From assembly GCA_045114665.1 (NCBI GenBank), contig JBGUKW010000126.1, forward strand, positions 1 through 26,231: 26,231 nucleotides of DNA, in the 5' to 3' direction. The notes below the pieces were generated by a model that was not told the DNA's origin, did not search any database, and saw only the letters and a list, made by a program, of their open reading frames with translations. This document shows positions 6,773 to 14,305 of this stretch, piece by piece (within the stretch, counting starts at the first letter, position 1; each line of letters starts with the position of its first letter). Position numbers and translations under genes: made by a program. Source of the stretch: CADAWZ01 sp045114665 (GTDB lineage: Bacteria > Vulcanimicrobiota > CADAWZ01).

Positions 6773-6988
6773 TTATTTAAAACGATATATTATTCTTCCT
6801 CTGGTCAGATCGTAAGGGGATAATTCAACTGTTACCTTATCCCCAGGGAGAATCTTAATAAAATTCATTCTAATTTTGCCTGAAACATGTGCCAAAACTT
6901 TATGTCCCTGTGCCAATTCAACTCTGAACATGGCATTAGGGAGAGCTTCCATCACAGTTCCTTCAACTTCTATATTTTCTTCCTTCAT
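6773..6988 (-). CDS. infA: translation initiation factor IF-1
   Basis: A 71-residue single OB-fold protein that binds the 30S A site during initiation. It shows the family's N-terminal IEVEGTVMEALPNAMFRVEL, the GHKVLAHVSGKIRMNFI core and the closing GDKVTVELSPYDLTRGRIIYRFK. Full length, with ATG at 6988. It lies 41 bases upstream of rpmJ and about 96 bases after map. Confidence 0.98.
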   Translation of the reverse strand: MKEENIEVEGTVMEALPNAMFRVELAQGHKVLAHVSGKIRMNFIKILPGDKVTVELSPYDLTRGRIIYRFK

Positions 6989-7084
6989 AAAAACACCCTT
7001 TTAATTGAGACCGTGAAATTTTCTGTAATTTTCAAAAAAACTAAATGCCATTTTTTTATTTACAGATTTTTATCACATACCCTT

Positions 7085-7882
7085 TTAATTTTCCTTTGGA
7101 GGGAATGGATATTCTTCCTCTTCAGAAGCACCTTCTGGAAGTGTCAAAATCCTTGGGCCTCTCTCAGTAAAAGCTATAGTATGTTCAAAATGAGCTGATT
7201 TTTTGCCATCTTCAGTTACGATTGTCCAACCGTCCTCAAGACATAAAACCCTATGAGTACCAGCATTTATCATAGGCTCAACAGCAATTACCATTCCTTT
7301 TTTCATCAAAAGACCTCTTCCAGCTCTTCCATAATTAGGAACTGCTGGATCTTCATGCATACTTCTTCCTATACCATGCCCGACAAGATCTCTTACAACT
7401 GAAAAACCCTTTGATTCTGCATATTGTTGAACAGCATGTGAGACATCTCCAAGATGATTTCCTATAACACACTGCTCAATTCCTTTATATAGAGAATTTT
7501 TAGTTGCTTCAAGAAGTCTTACATCTTCAGGATTTGGGTCATCTCCAACAATTACACTAAGTGCTGAATCTGAACACCAACCATTATAGTAAACTCCCAT
7601 ATCAAAACTTACTAACTCACCCTTTTTGAGCTTTCTCTTATTTGGAATTCCATGGACAACTTGTTCATCAATAGAAACTGTAATTGTCTTTGGATAACCT
7701 CTATAATTTTTAAAAGCTGGAACTGCTCCCATTTTTTTTATCATAGATTCGGCTATTCTGTCAAGATCATTCAGAGAAATTCCTTCATGAGCATTTTTTG
7801 CTAACTCTGCGAGAACTGCTGCTGTTATTGTGCCAGAATGACGCATCCATTTAATATCTTCATCTGATTTTACAGTAACCAT
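7085..7882 (-). CDS. map: methionine aminopeptidase, type I
   Basis: A 265-residue M24 metallopeptidase that removes the initiator methionine from nascent proteins. All five metal ligands are in place: D94 (FDMGVYYNG), D105 (SDSA), H169 (GHGIGR), E202 (AVEPM) and E233 (HFEHT). The substrate-side histidine is present in VVHGIPN. There is a short acidic C-terminal tail (EEEEYPFPP) and no N-terminal zinc domain. The ATG at 7882 is preceded by GCGGAAG. It is the first gene of the ribosomal operon, behind the promoter at 7941-7968. Confidence 0.97.
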   Translation of the reverse strand: MVTVKSDEDIKWMRHSGTITAAVLAELAKNAHEGISLNDLDRIAESMIKKMGAVPAFKNYRGYPKTITVSIDEQVVHGIPNKRKLKKGELVSFDMGVYYNGWCSDSALSVIVGDDPNPEDVRLLEATKNSLYKGIEQCVIGNHLGDVSHAVQQYAESKGFSVVRDLVGHGIGRSMHEDPAVPNYGRAGRGLLMKKGMVIAVEPMINAGTHRVLCLEDGWTIVTEDGKKSAHFEHTIAFTERGPRILTLPEGASEEEEYPFPPKEN

Positions 7883-8321
7883 AAAAACTTCCGCTAAAAA
7901 AATAACATTTAAAAAATTATGTTAAAAGACACTTATTCTTTTTATCATAAAAGAAGCACTTATGTCAAGATCATTCAGCAATTTATTTTGTATTTTTTTT
8001 ATAATATTTTTTCAAATTTCCAAAAGTTATTTATTGACTTTTGAATTTTGCAAATCAATATGTAACCACCCAAATATAAATTTAGCACTTTATTCTATTT
8101 TAGCTACAAATAAAAGCAAAATTTGAAATATTATTTTTCAAATAATTGAATATTAAATTGTATAAAATTTATAATTTAAAAAAATATGTATGATATACAA
8201 TAAATAACAAAAAAATTAATAATAAGTAATATTAATGATTATAATTTTACAATTATCAAATTATTAACTAACTATTAAGTAAAAATTTTCAATGAAATAA
8301 ATAATTTTGTACTAAATTAGG
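7883..8321. other. AT-rich intergenic region between map and the restriction operon
   Basis: About 440 bases without a gene. The map-proximal part (7883-7970) holds the operon promoter. The rest (about 7975-8321) is extremely AT-rich, with many A and T runs and no clear open frame. The restriction operon reads into it from 8322 with no GC-rich hairpin. Only a weak 6-bp stem of the form ATAATT/AATTAT is seen near 8240-8255. Confidence 0.7.
7941..7968 (-). promoter_or_regulatory. sigma70-type promoter for map and the ribosomal operon
   Basis: On the minus strand TTGACA (7963-7968, consensus) is followed after 16 bases by GATAAA (7941-7946, 4 of 6). Transcription would start about 50 bases before the map ATG. 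No other good promoter is seen closer to map. Confidence 0.65.
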
Positions 8322-9575
8322 TCATGATTTTCTAAAAGGTCTCTCTATTTCTTTAATCAATTCAACTTTATCAGAATCATGAACTCCATCATAATTTTTT
8401 AAAATATATCTTGTATCAAATACAATGCCTTGGACTCGTTCGTATATTTTTGGATATGCAGGATTATCAATCCAATCACCTACAGCCTCAGCGACATTTC
8501 CACATATACTATTAATACCAAATAAATTATTGTTTTTGTTATAAGGCATAATAAATGCATTATAAACTTGTGTGCCATTTGGGACTTTACGATTTTTAAC
8601 AAATTTACCATATGTAATTTGTTTGTTAATATCTGAAGATTGTGGCAATACTTTATAACCATCCTGTGGTTTAATACCATAACGATAATATTTAGCATCA
8701 ATAATATAGTATTTTCCTTCATGAATCATAATTGTATCAGGTCTCAATGCACTTACTATTATATCTTTGTTTTTATATCGTTCCGTCCATTTTGCATGAG
8801 GGAAAAATTCTTCCTTATTAGGAATACCGAACATTTTATCAATAAGTTTTTCCCATATTATTTCAAATTTATATGTACCAAAACAAAAATGATTACAAAT
8901 GTTTTGACCATCCCTAAATTCAATCATCGCAATCATCGAACGAAATAATTTTTTATCATTATCATTGTTAATTACACAAAGTTTAGAGTTTAAAATAGAT
9001 AAAAACATATTTTTATCAAAAGCAATATCAGGTTGTTCTGGTTTATTATTTGTATAAAGCCAACCAAGACATTTAAAACTTTCATAAACACAATATTTAT
9101 TAATCTGTGTAATAAGTCTTGTTTTATCAGGAGTGGATATTCTTACCACTTGTTTTAAATAAAAAAATGATTCTCCCTGAACCATAGGAGATTGAGTTTG
9201 GATTGTTTTTCTCCAGTTTGTTTTACCTTTTTTATCTATCTTATATTTAGATTCCCTTTCTGTATAATAAGAGCAATTGTGTGCTAAGTAATAGTTTATA
9301 ACATTAATATATGCTTGCATTGGAAAAATAACTGTTTGTTGGGTTATAGAATTATCTATATCAAATAATACTTCTCTACTCTCAGTAAATCTCGAAAGTA
9401 TATAAAACAGATTTTTTATGTCCATAATTAACTCATCATCTTGCTTTGGAAGTTCGTATCCAATAGGAAAATAAATCTTGATATCTCCTGAATCCACCTT
9501 CAAACCAACAAAGTTATCATCTCCGTTTTCATTGATGTAACAATGATCCCGTATTTTGAAATCTTCACAATCCAT
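8322..9575 (-). CDS. LlaJI-family restriction endonuclease subunit R2 (McrC-like nuclease)
   Basis: A 417-residue nuclease subunit. The C-terminal half carries a PD-(D/E)XK core: P279-D280 in LRPDTIMI, then D293-A-K295 in YYIIDAKYYRY. This is the arrangement of McrC-type and LlaJI R2 nucleases. The N-terminal part (about 1-230) is unassigned and would mediate contact with the R1 motor, as McrC does with McrB. The ATG at 9575 fits AGGTGAT better than a GTG two codons upstream. It is the last gene of the four-gene operon, 13 bases after R1. In LlaJI, R1 and R2 are both needed to cut; R1 reads the site and R2 cleaves. Identification rests on motif plus exact operon context. Confidence 0.87.
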   Translation of the reverse strand: MDCEDFKIRDHCYINENGDDNFVGLKVDSGDIKIYFPIGYELPKQDDELIMDIKNLFYILSRFTESREVLFDIDNSITQQTVIFPMQAYINVINYYLAHNCSYYTERESKYKIDKKGKTNWRKTIQTQSPMVQGESFFYLKQVVRISTPDKTRLITQINKYCVYESFKCLGWLYTNNKPEQPDIAFDKNMFLSILNSKLCVINNDNDKKLFRSMIAMIEFRDGQNICNHFCFGTYKFEIIWEKLIDKMFGIPNKEEFFPHAKWTERYKNKDIIVSALRPDTIMIHEGKYYIIDAKYYRYGIKPQDGYKVLPQSSDINKQITYGKFVKNRKVPNGTQVYNAFIMPYNKNNNLFGINSICGNVAEAVGDWIDNPAYPKIYERVQGIVFDTRYILKNYDGVHDSDKVELIKEIERPFRKS

Positions 9576-9588
9576 GATCACCTAATAT

Positions 9589-11271
9589 TTAAATTTCATT
9601 TTTCTGAACGATATTGTTATAAATGTTGTCTTTAAAAAATAAAAATCTTGAATTGCCTGTTTTCCAAACAAACCATTCAATTATGTCTTCTAAATTATTA
9701 ATTTTCCTAAGATCAAATATATCTTCCTTTGTAAATTTGAATGCATCATCCCAAAGATATTTAAGAACCTTTTCAGGAAATCGGCTAATTTGTTTTTCAT
9801 CGCCATTTCCAAAGTCTAAGTCTTCTTCTCTAATGAAATGCGTACCAAGTCTTTTATCCTCTGAAGATGTCATATAAATATTTTTTGAAAGAATAATTTT
9901 GTTAATCTCTGTTAAAAAATGTTCCCAAGTAACATCAGTATCAAGAATTTTAGTTTCAGCAAACTTCTTTTCATTTTTATCATTACTAAATTTATTCTTA
10001 ATAAGACGCATATTCCATCTTCTTTGAAATGCAGTATCCAAAGTAAAAACATTTTGATCACTTGTGTTCATAGTACATAAAATTGACATATTAGATGGAA
10101 TATAAACCTTATGTCTTTCACTAAGATATACATTTTTTGCAATATCTGCGTTAGTTATCTCATATTCACTATTGCCATCTTTATCTCTATCAAGTAATTG
10201 GAATATATCCCCAAATATAGCGGGTGCATTACCACGATTTACTTCCTCTATAATAAGATAATACATCTTATTTGGATTAATATATGCTTTATGTAAAAGT
10301 TTAGTAAATGGTCCAGCGGAGAATTCATATTTAACATTCCCATCATCTCCTATTTTAGGAAGAATCTGGCCTACAAAATCAGAATATGTATAGTCAGGAT
10401 GAAAAACTAATCGTTCTATTCGAGAGGCATCATCACAATATTCATGTTTAATAGTCCAAGACTTACCAGAACCAGGAACTCCGTAAAGAATTATATTAGA
10501 ACCTCCTTTAATGCGTTCTTCTAATTTTTTATCATCAACAATTTTATCTCTGAAGCCACAATTCATATCGATATTATAAATTTTTAAATTTTTCAATCTC
10601 AAATTATATTTTAACAAAACATCAGGATTTACTATTATATGTTTTATTCCAGTATAATTTTCATCTTCTGACAAAAACCCCCATCTAACAAGAATCATAA
10701 TAGGCTTTGCATCAGCATATTTTTGGGCCTCTTCTTTTAATTCAATTTTTCCATTTAGTCTAAGTTGACGAATTTCTGTAATACTATCAGTATAATTTGC
10801 TCCTATATCCTCAAGTTTCCAAAGAAGATATGCGAATTCTTTATATGTAAGATAATCTAAATCCATACTTGCTCTAATAAATAATGCAGGAGGTTCAATA
10901 TCCGAATCAGAATCAGGAGAACCATAATTATTTCTACCAAATGTGATTGTTTCTAAAGCATTCATTAAAACTTCTTGGATTTTATCTTTATTGTTTAGAT
11001 TAATAGCTTCATACATTTCACGACCAGAATTAGTTATTTTACGAAAAGACTGTGGATTCTTAATATCTTGCCAAACAGTAAAACCAAAATAAGATGTAAT
11101 TTGTGCTTTTTTGGTATATGATGATTGATACTGATCATCTCCAATCATACTTTTCAAACGAGCTTTATATGTATTATTATCAAGCCATCCATCTGCTTCA
11201 TAATATATTTTAAGAACCGCCTCAATTTCATGTAATAAAGCACTGTTTTTAGGCATTACTATTTTTCCCAT
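9589..11271 (-). CDS. LlaJI-family restriction subunit R1 (McrB-like AAA+ motor)
   Basis: A 560-residue protein. Residues about 1-180 form the region that recognises DNA in LlaJI R1 proteins; in a Helicobacter homologue this part has a B3-like fold. The AAA+ module follows: Walker A GVPGSGKS at 264-271, Walker B LIIEEVNRG at 339-347, and the McrB-type signature MNTSDQ at 401-406, then an arginine finger segment FQRRW. The MNTxD signature marks the GTP-using McrB clade rather than ordinary ATPases. The ATG at 11271 has AGGAAGG ten bases upstream. It sits between the second methyltransferase and the nuclease gene and should drive GTP-dependent translocation of the complex. All motifs are intact, so the system looks functional. 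Confidence 0.92.
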   Translation of the reverse strand: MGKIVMPKNSALLHEIEAVLKIYYEADGWLDNNTYKARLKSMIGDDQYQSSYTKKAQITSYFGFTVWQDIKNPQSFRKITNSGREMYEAINLNNKDKIQEVLMNALETITFGRNNYGSPDSDSDIEPPALFIRASMDLDYLTYKEFAYLLWKLEDIGANYTDSITEIRQLRLNGKIELKEEAQKYADAKPIMILVRWGFLSEDENYTGIKHIIVNPDVLLKYNLRLKNLKIYNIDMNCGFRDKIVDDKKLEERIKGGSNIILYGVPGSGKSWTIKHEYCDDASRIERLVFHPDYTYSDFVGQILPKIGDDGNVKYEFSAGPFTKLLHKAYINPNKMYYLIIEEVNRGNAPAIFGDIFQLLDRDKDGNSEYEITNADIAKNVYLSERHKVYIPSNMSILCTMNTSDQNVFTLDTAFQRRWNMRLIKNKFSNDKNEKKFAETKILDTDVTWEHFLTEINKIILSKNIYMTSSEDKRLGTHFIREEDLDFGNGDEKQISRFPEKVLKYLWDDAFKFTKEDIFDLRKINNLEDIIEWFVWKTGNSRFLFFKDNIYNNIVQKNEI

Positions 11272-11289
11272 CTGTTTAAAACCTTCCTA

Positions 11290-12432
11290 TTAATGAAGCT
11301 GATTTAATAAAACAATCATAATTTCTTTTACAAGATTAGAGGGTATTCCTTCGCCCAATACTCTCCTAATAAAAGTGTCATCTGCCCAATCTGGTATAGA
11401 CCAATTCAATGGTAAAGACATAACTATCAATAATTCATAAATTGTCAATACACGTGGATCAGAATAAAGTACATTACCATCTTTATCTTTATATGGATGA
11501 CCAGGATGTACGCAAGCAAGAGATGAAATTACACCATTGTTTTGAGTTATAGTTCTACAAGGCATATCCCACTTCAACCTTCTATAATTATTATGATGTG
11601 CAATAATAGGTATTCCATTATCTTTTTGTGGGTAATATAATTTATTATAAATAGCTGATTTTCCAGTTGGTGTATGCATCATCCATTCTACTTGTTTCCA
11701 AGAATGTTTAGGTGGATAATGCCATTTTGATATACTAAGACCTAATGCTCGTTTCTTTTCATAATCAGGGAAATGCTTTATTGTCTCATCTATACCCTCT
11801 CTTAGTATAGGATCTAATGATGGTAAATGACCTATTGCTTCTTGTAATGTAATTTCTTTCTTCTTTTCAGGAAATTCCCAAGTAACTTTTAGATCTTTTC
11901 GTACTAGCAAAAAAATATTCCGTTCTCGCAATTGTGGCACACCATGATCTTTAGCTTTTATCAATGTTTCCTTATTGAAGTTATAATCATTTTCAAGTTC
12001 TTTCTTTATATAATCTGGAATAAACAAAATTTCATTTCCAATTTTAATTTTAGTAGTTAATTGTTTAGGTACATTTTCTAATAATGCAAATTTCGGCTTT
12101 ATCTTTTTTATGATCTCTATAGCATACCAAACAAGTTGATTACGAGGATCAAATTCTAAACGCAAACCAGCTTCACTCATTCCTTGACAAGGAGGAGTAG
12201 CTATAACAAAATTAATCCCCTTTGAAAGCGATTCATATACAACTAAACTCCTTATATTTTCATCAGTGATATCTCCACAAATCATTTGGGTATTTGGATA
12301 AATATCTTGATAAAATTTTGCTCTTTTTTTATCTATTTCATTTGCAATAAGAATTTTTATTCCAAGTTCTTTGAAATAAGCCTCTGCGACACCAACATTA
12401 GCAAACAAAGAAAGACCTTTTAATATTTCCAT
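11290..12432 (-). CDS. LlaJI-type DNA cytosine-5 methyltransferase M2
   Basis: A 380-residue C5-cytosine methyltransferase with motifs in standard order: motif I GLSLFANVGVAEAYF (an unusual variant of DLFAGxGG), motif IV with catalytic C82 in ATPPCQGMS, motif VI ENVP, motif VIII DHGVPQLRERNIF, a recognition region at about 200-300, and motif X GEGIPSNLVKEI. It starts directly at motif I with no N-terminal extension. It is closely related to M1 next door, pointing to an ancient duplication. Two m5C enzymes are expected for an asymmetric site such as LlaJI's GACGC/GCGTC, one per strand. Five bases separate it from M1. The actual target sequence cannot be read from the protein. Confidence 0.94.
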   Translation of the reverse strand: MEILKGLSLFANVGVAEAYFKELGIKILIANEIDKKRAKFYQDIYPNTQMICGDITDENIRSLVVYESLSKGINFVIATPPCQGMSEAGLRLEFDPRNQLVWYAIEIIKKIKPKFALLENVPKQLTTKIKIGNEILFIPDYIKKELENDYNFNKETLIKAKDHGVPQLRERNIFLLVRKDLKVTWEFPEKKKEITLQEAIGHLPSLDPILREGIDETIKHFPDYEKKRALGLSISKWHYPPKHSWKQVEWMMHTPTGKSAIYNKLYYPQKDNGIPIIAHHNNYRRLKWDMPCRTITQNNGVISSLACVHPGHPYKDKDGNVLYSDPRVLTIYELLIVMSLPLNWSIPDWADDTFIRRVLGEGIPSNLVKEIMIVLLNQLH

Positions 12433-12437
12433 AGTTT

Positions 12438-13850
12438 TTATTCCTGTATCAAATTACTAAATACCTTTTTTACAAATAAAGGAGGAATTCCCTCTCCTAT
12501 AATTCGCCTAATAAAAGCTTCAGGAGTATTACTTGGAATAGGCCAATTAACAGGCAAACTCATAATTATCATCAATTCATATAAAGTTAGTGTTCTTGCA
12601 TCAGAATAGATAATATTACCCTCTTCATCAACCCTTTCTTTTCTCCCAGGGTGTACATTATTTTGAGAAGATATTTTTCTATTATCCATAGTTACAGTAT
12701 AAGCAGGGGTATTCCAATTTTGACGTTTATAAGTGTTACGATATCCTTTTACTGGTTCTCCATTAGATTTAGTTGGATAATATTTATCATTGTCAAATGC
12801 GGTACATCCTGTTGGAGTATGTTGCATTGCTATAACTTGTCTTTTAACATGATATGGAGGATTATTCCATTGAGAAATTTCAATAGCTCTTTTCTTTCTT
12901 TCGTAAAAATGTGGAAACATATCAAGTAATTCTTTTTCTGATACATCTATTACAAAAGGATCAATAGAAGGTAGATTTCCAATTGCCTCTTGCATAGTAA
13001 TAATTTTTTTATCTTTAATTGGTAAAATCCACTCATACGACATATCCAATCTAGACATCAAAATAATAGCTCTTTCTCTTGCTTGGGGGACAGAATAATC
13101 TTTAGTATCAATTATATATTTATTAATTTTATAAAAATTACCAAGAGTATCTTCTATCAATTTAGGAATTAATATTTCAGTTCCATCTATTTCAATTTTA
13201 GTTTGATAAAAAAGAGGAACATTTTCTATAAAAACATATTTAGGGTTGATCTTTTGAACAATATCAATAACTTGACATATAAGTAAATTGCGTTTATCTC
13301 CCTTTTCCTGTTGTCCCGCAGTACTCATTCCCTGACAAGGAGGTGTAGCCATAATTAAATCAACTTCACTCATCAAAGAATTATAAATTATCTTATTAAA
13401 AATCGCTTCCTGTGTTATATCTCCACAAATCATATTCGTTTCAGGGTAAATCTCTGAATATAATGTTGCTCTTTTTTCTATAAGTTCATTAGCAACAACA
13501 ACATCAATACCAATATCCTTTAAATAGGCTTCAGCAACACCTATATTAGCAAATAAAGACAATACTTTAAATTGTGCTTTTTTTGTTGTTTTTAAACAAT
13601 CTTGATTTTCAATATATTCAAAATATAATTTTACAGCTCTTTTTATACGAGATTTAGTATCATGCGATAATGATTTATAATTTTCATTCTGTTCTAATAA
13701 AAATTGATAGTTTGGCTTATTAAACCAAGGCAAAATGACATCTGCTTTTTTAAACATATAAACTATATTGCTAATAGTTTTTGAAGAATAATTTGTATTT
13801 TCTATAAGCCATAATTTGAAATTATTAAAATTAGTCATATTACTACTCAT
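12438..13850 (-). CDS. LlaJI-type DNA cytosine-5 methyltransferase M1 with recombinase-like N-terminal domain
   Basis: A 470-residue protein. From about residue 95 it is a C5-cytosine methyltransferase: motif I VLSLFANIGVAEAYL, motif IV with catalytic C172 in ATPPCQGMS, motif VI ENVP, motif VIII DYSVPQARERAII and motif X GEGIPPLFVKKV. Residues about 5-92 are an added helical domain. They read like a tyrosine recombinase core-binding (SAM-like) domain: FKLWLIENTNYSSKTI near the start and DTKSRIKRAVKLYFEYIE at the end. It lacks any recombinase catalytic part. The first ATG (13850) has no good ribosome binding site; M5 is an alternative. It is the first gene of the restriction operon and presumably protects one strand of the site. 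Confidence 0.92.
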   Translation of the reverse strand: MSSNMTNFNNFKLWLIENTNYSSKTISNIVYMFKKADVILPWFNKPNYQFLLEQNENYKSLSHDTKSRIKRAVKLYFEYIENQDCLKTTKKAQFKVLSLFANIGVAEAYLKDIGIDVVVANELIEKRATLYSEIYPETNMICGDITQEAIFNKIIYNSLMSEVDLIMATPPCQGMSTAGQQEKGDKRNLLICQVIDIVQKINPKYVFIENVPLFYQTKIEIDGTEILIPKLIEDTLGNFYKINKYIIDTKDYSVPQARERAIILMSRLDMSYEWILPIKDKKIITMQEAIGNLPSIDPFVIDVSEKELLDMFPHFYERKKRAIEISQWNNPPYHVKRQVIAMQHTPTGCTAFDNDKYYPTKSNGEPVKGYRNTYKRQNWNTPAYTVTMDNRKISSQNNVHPGRKERVDEEGNIIYSDARTLTLYELMIIMSLPVNWPIPSNTPEAFIRRIIGEGIPPLFVKKVFSNLIQE

Positions 13851-13944
13851 TTATTTGTAAAAATTTAAATTTATTTTCTACAAAAAAACTATTTTATCTT
13901 TCTGAATATTAATAATTTAATATAAAAATAATAAATTGAAAAGA

Positions 13945-13973
13945 TTTACTTATTAATTCGTCAGTTAAATAAT
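13945..13973 (+). promoter_or_regulatory. candidate promoter of the structured RNA
   Basis: TTTACT (13945-13950), a 17-base spacer, then AATAAT (13968-13973, 5 of 6 to consensus). Initiation seven to nine bases downstream would fall at 13980-13982, exactly where the closing helix of the candidate RNA begins. In such AT-rich DNA chance matches are common, so the coincidence is the main support. Confidence 0.4.
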
Positions 13974-13980
13974 TTGAATT

Positions 13981-14142
13981 AGCAACTTTTGTGCGATATA
14001 ATACAACGAACGGCTTCAGTTTCCGTCAGTAGTTATAAGAAAGGAAAGCTTTCAAACAAACATAGTAAACTGTCAGAGAGAGTGTATTAGCAAATTAAGC
14101 TCATTCACAAATGAAGGAGAAAAAAGCGATCCAAAAAGTTGC
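13981..14142 (+). ncRNA. candidate structured noncoding RNA, about 160 nt, class unknown
   Basis: The ends pair: GCAACTTTT (13982-13990) with AAAAGTTGC (14134-14142), 9 bp. Inside, TAATACA (13999-14005) pairs with TGTATTA (14083-14089). Further compatible elements are hairpin ACGG/CCGT (14010-14013 with 14023-14026), whose loop CAGTTT (14017-14022) is complementary to AAACTG (14067-14072), a possible pseudoknot; hairpin GAAAG/CTTTC (14039-14043 with 14049-14053); and hairpin CTC.TTCA/TGAA.GAG (14100-14119, loop CAAA). The tract is visibly richer in GC than its flanks and has no open frame of note. I could not match it to tmRNA, RNase P, SRP or a riboswitch. A 6S-like rod with a bubble is conceivable but unproven. 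No U-tract terminator follows. Confidence 0.45.
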
Positions 14143-14305
14143 GAAAGCAGATTATAAAACTAATTATTTAATTTCCAAGTTAATAATAGATATTTGAAAT
14201 AAAATTCCTTATAAATAATCTTGAAAAAATTCAACTAAAGTGATAATATTCCAAAAGATGAAATATTTATTATAATAACATGACTATTATTAAGGAATAT
14301 ATAAT

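Larger units (their letters stand above)
13851..14305. other. 455-base divergent intergenic region
   Basis: This lies between the leftward restriction operon and the rightward aminopeptidase operon. Positions 13851-13944 are AT-rich and must hold the M1 promoter; I cannot pick it with confidence. A candidate structured RNA with its own promoter occupies 13945-14142. Positions 14143-14305 are AT-rich and lead into the aminopeptidase, with a possible promoter TTGAAA (14221-14226), 15 bases, GATAAT (14242-14247). No GACGC or GCGTC occurs in the region. Confidence 0.6.

Noticed and set aside
13570..13850. M1 N-terminal extension as a misannotated separate recombinase fragment
   Set aside because: The frame is continuous into methyltransferase motif I without a stop or an internal start with a ribosome binding site, so a fused domain is the simpler reading.
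13981..14142. Assignment of the structured RNA to tmRNA, RNase P, SRP RNA or a glutamine riboswitch
   Set aside because: None of their conserved cores could be found (no tRNA-like ends, no P4 core of RNase P, no SRP GGAA/GCAG apical motif). A 6S assignment is left open because I cannot run a covariance model.
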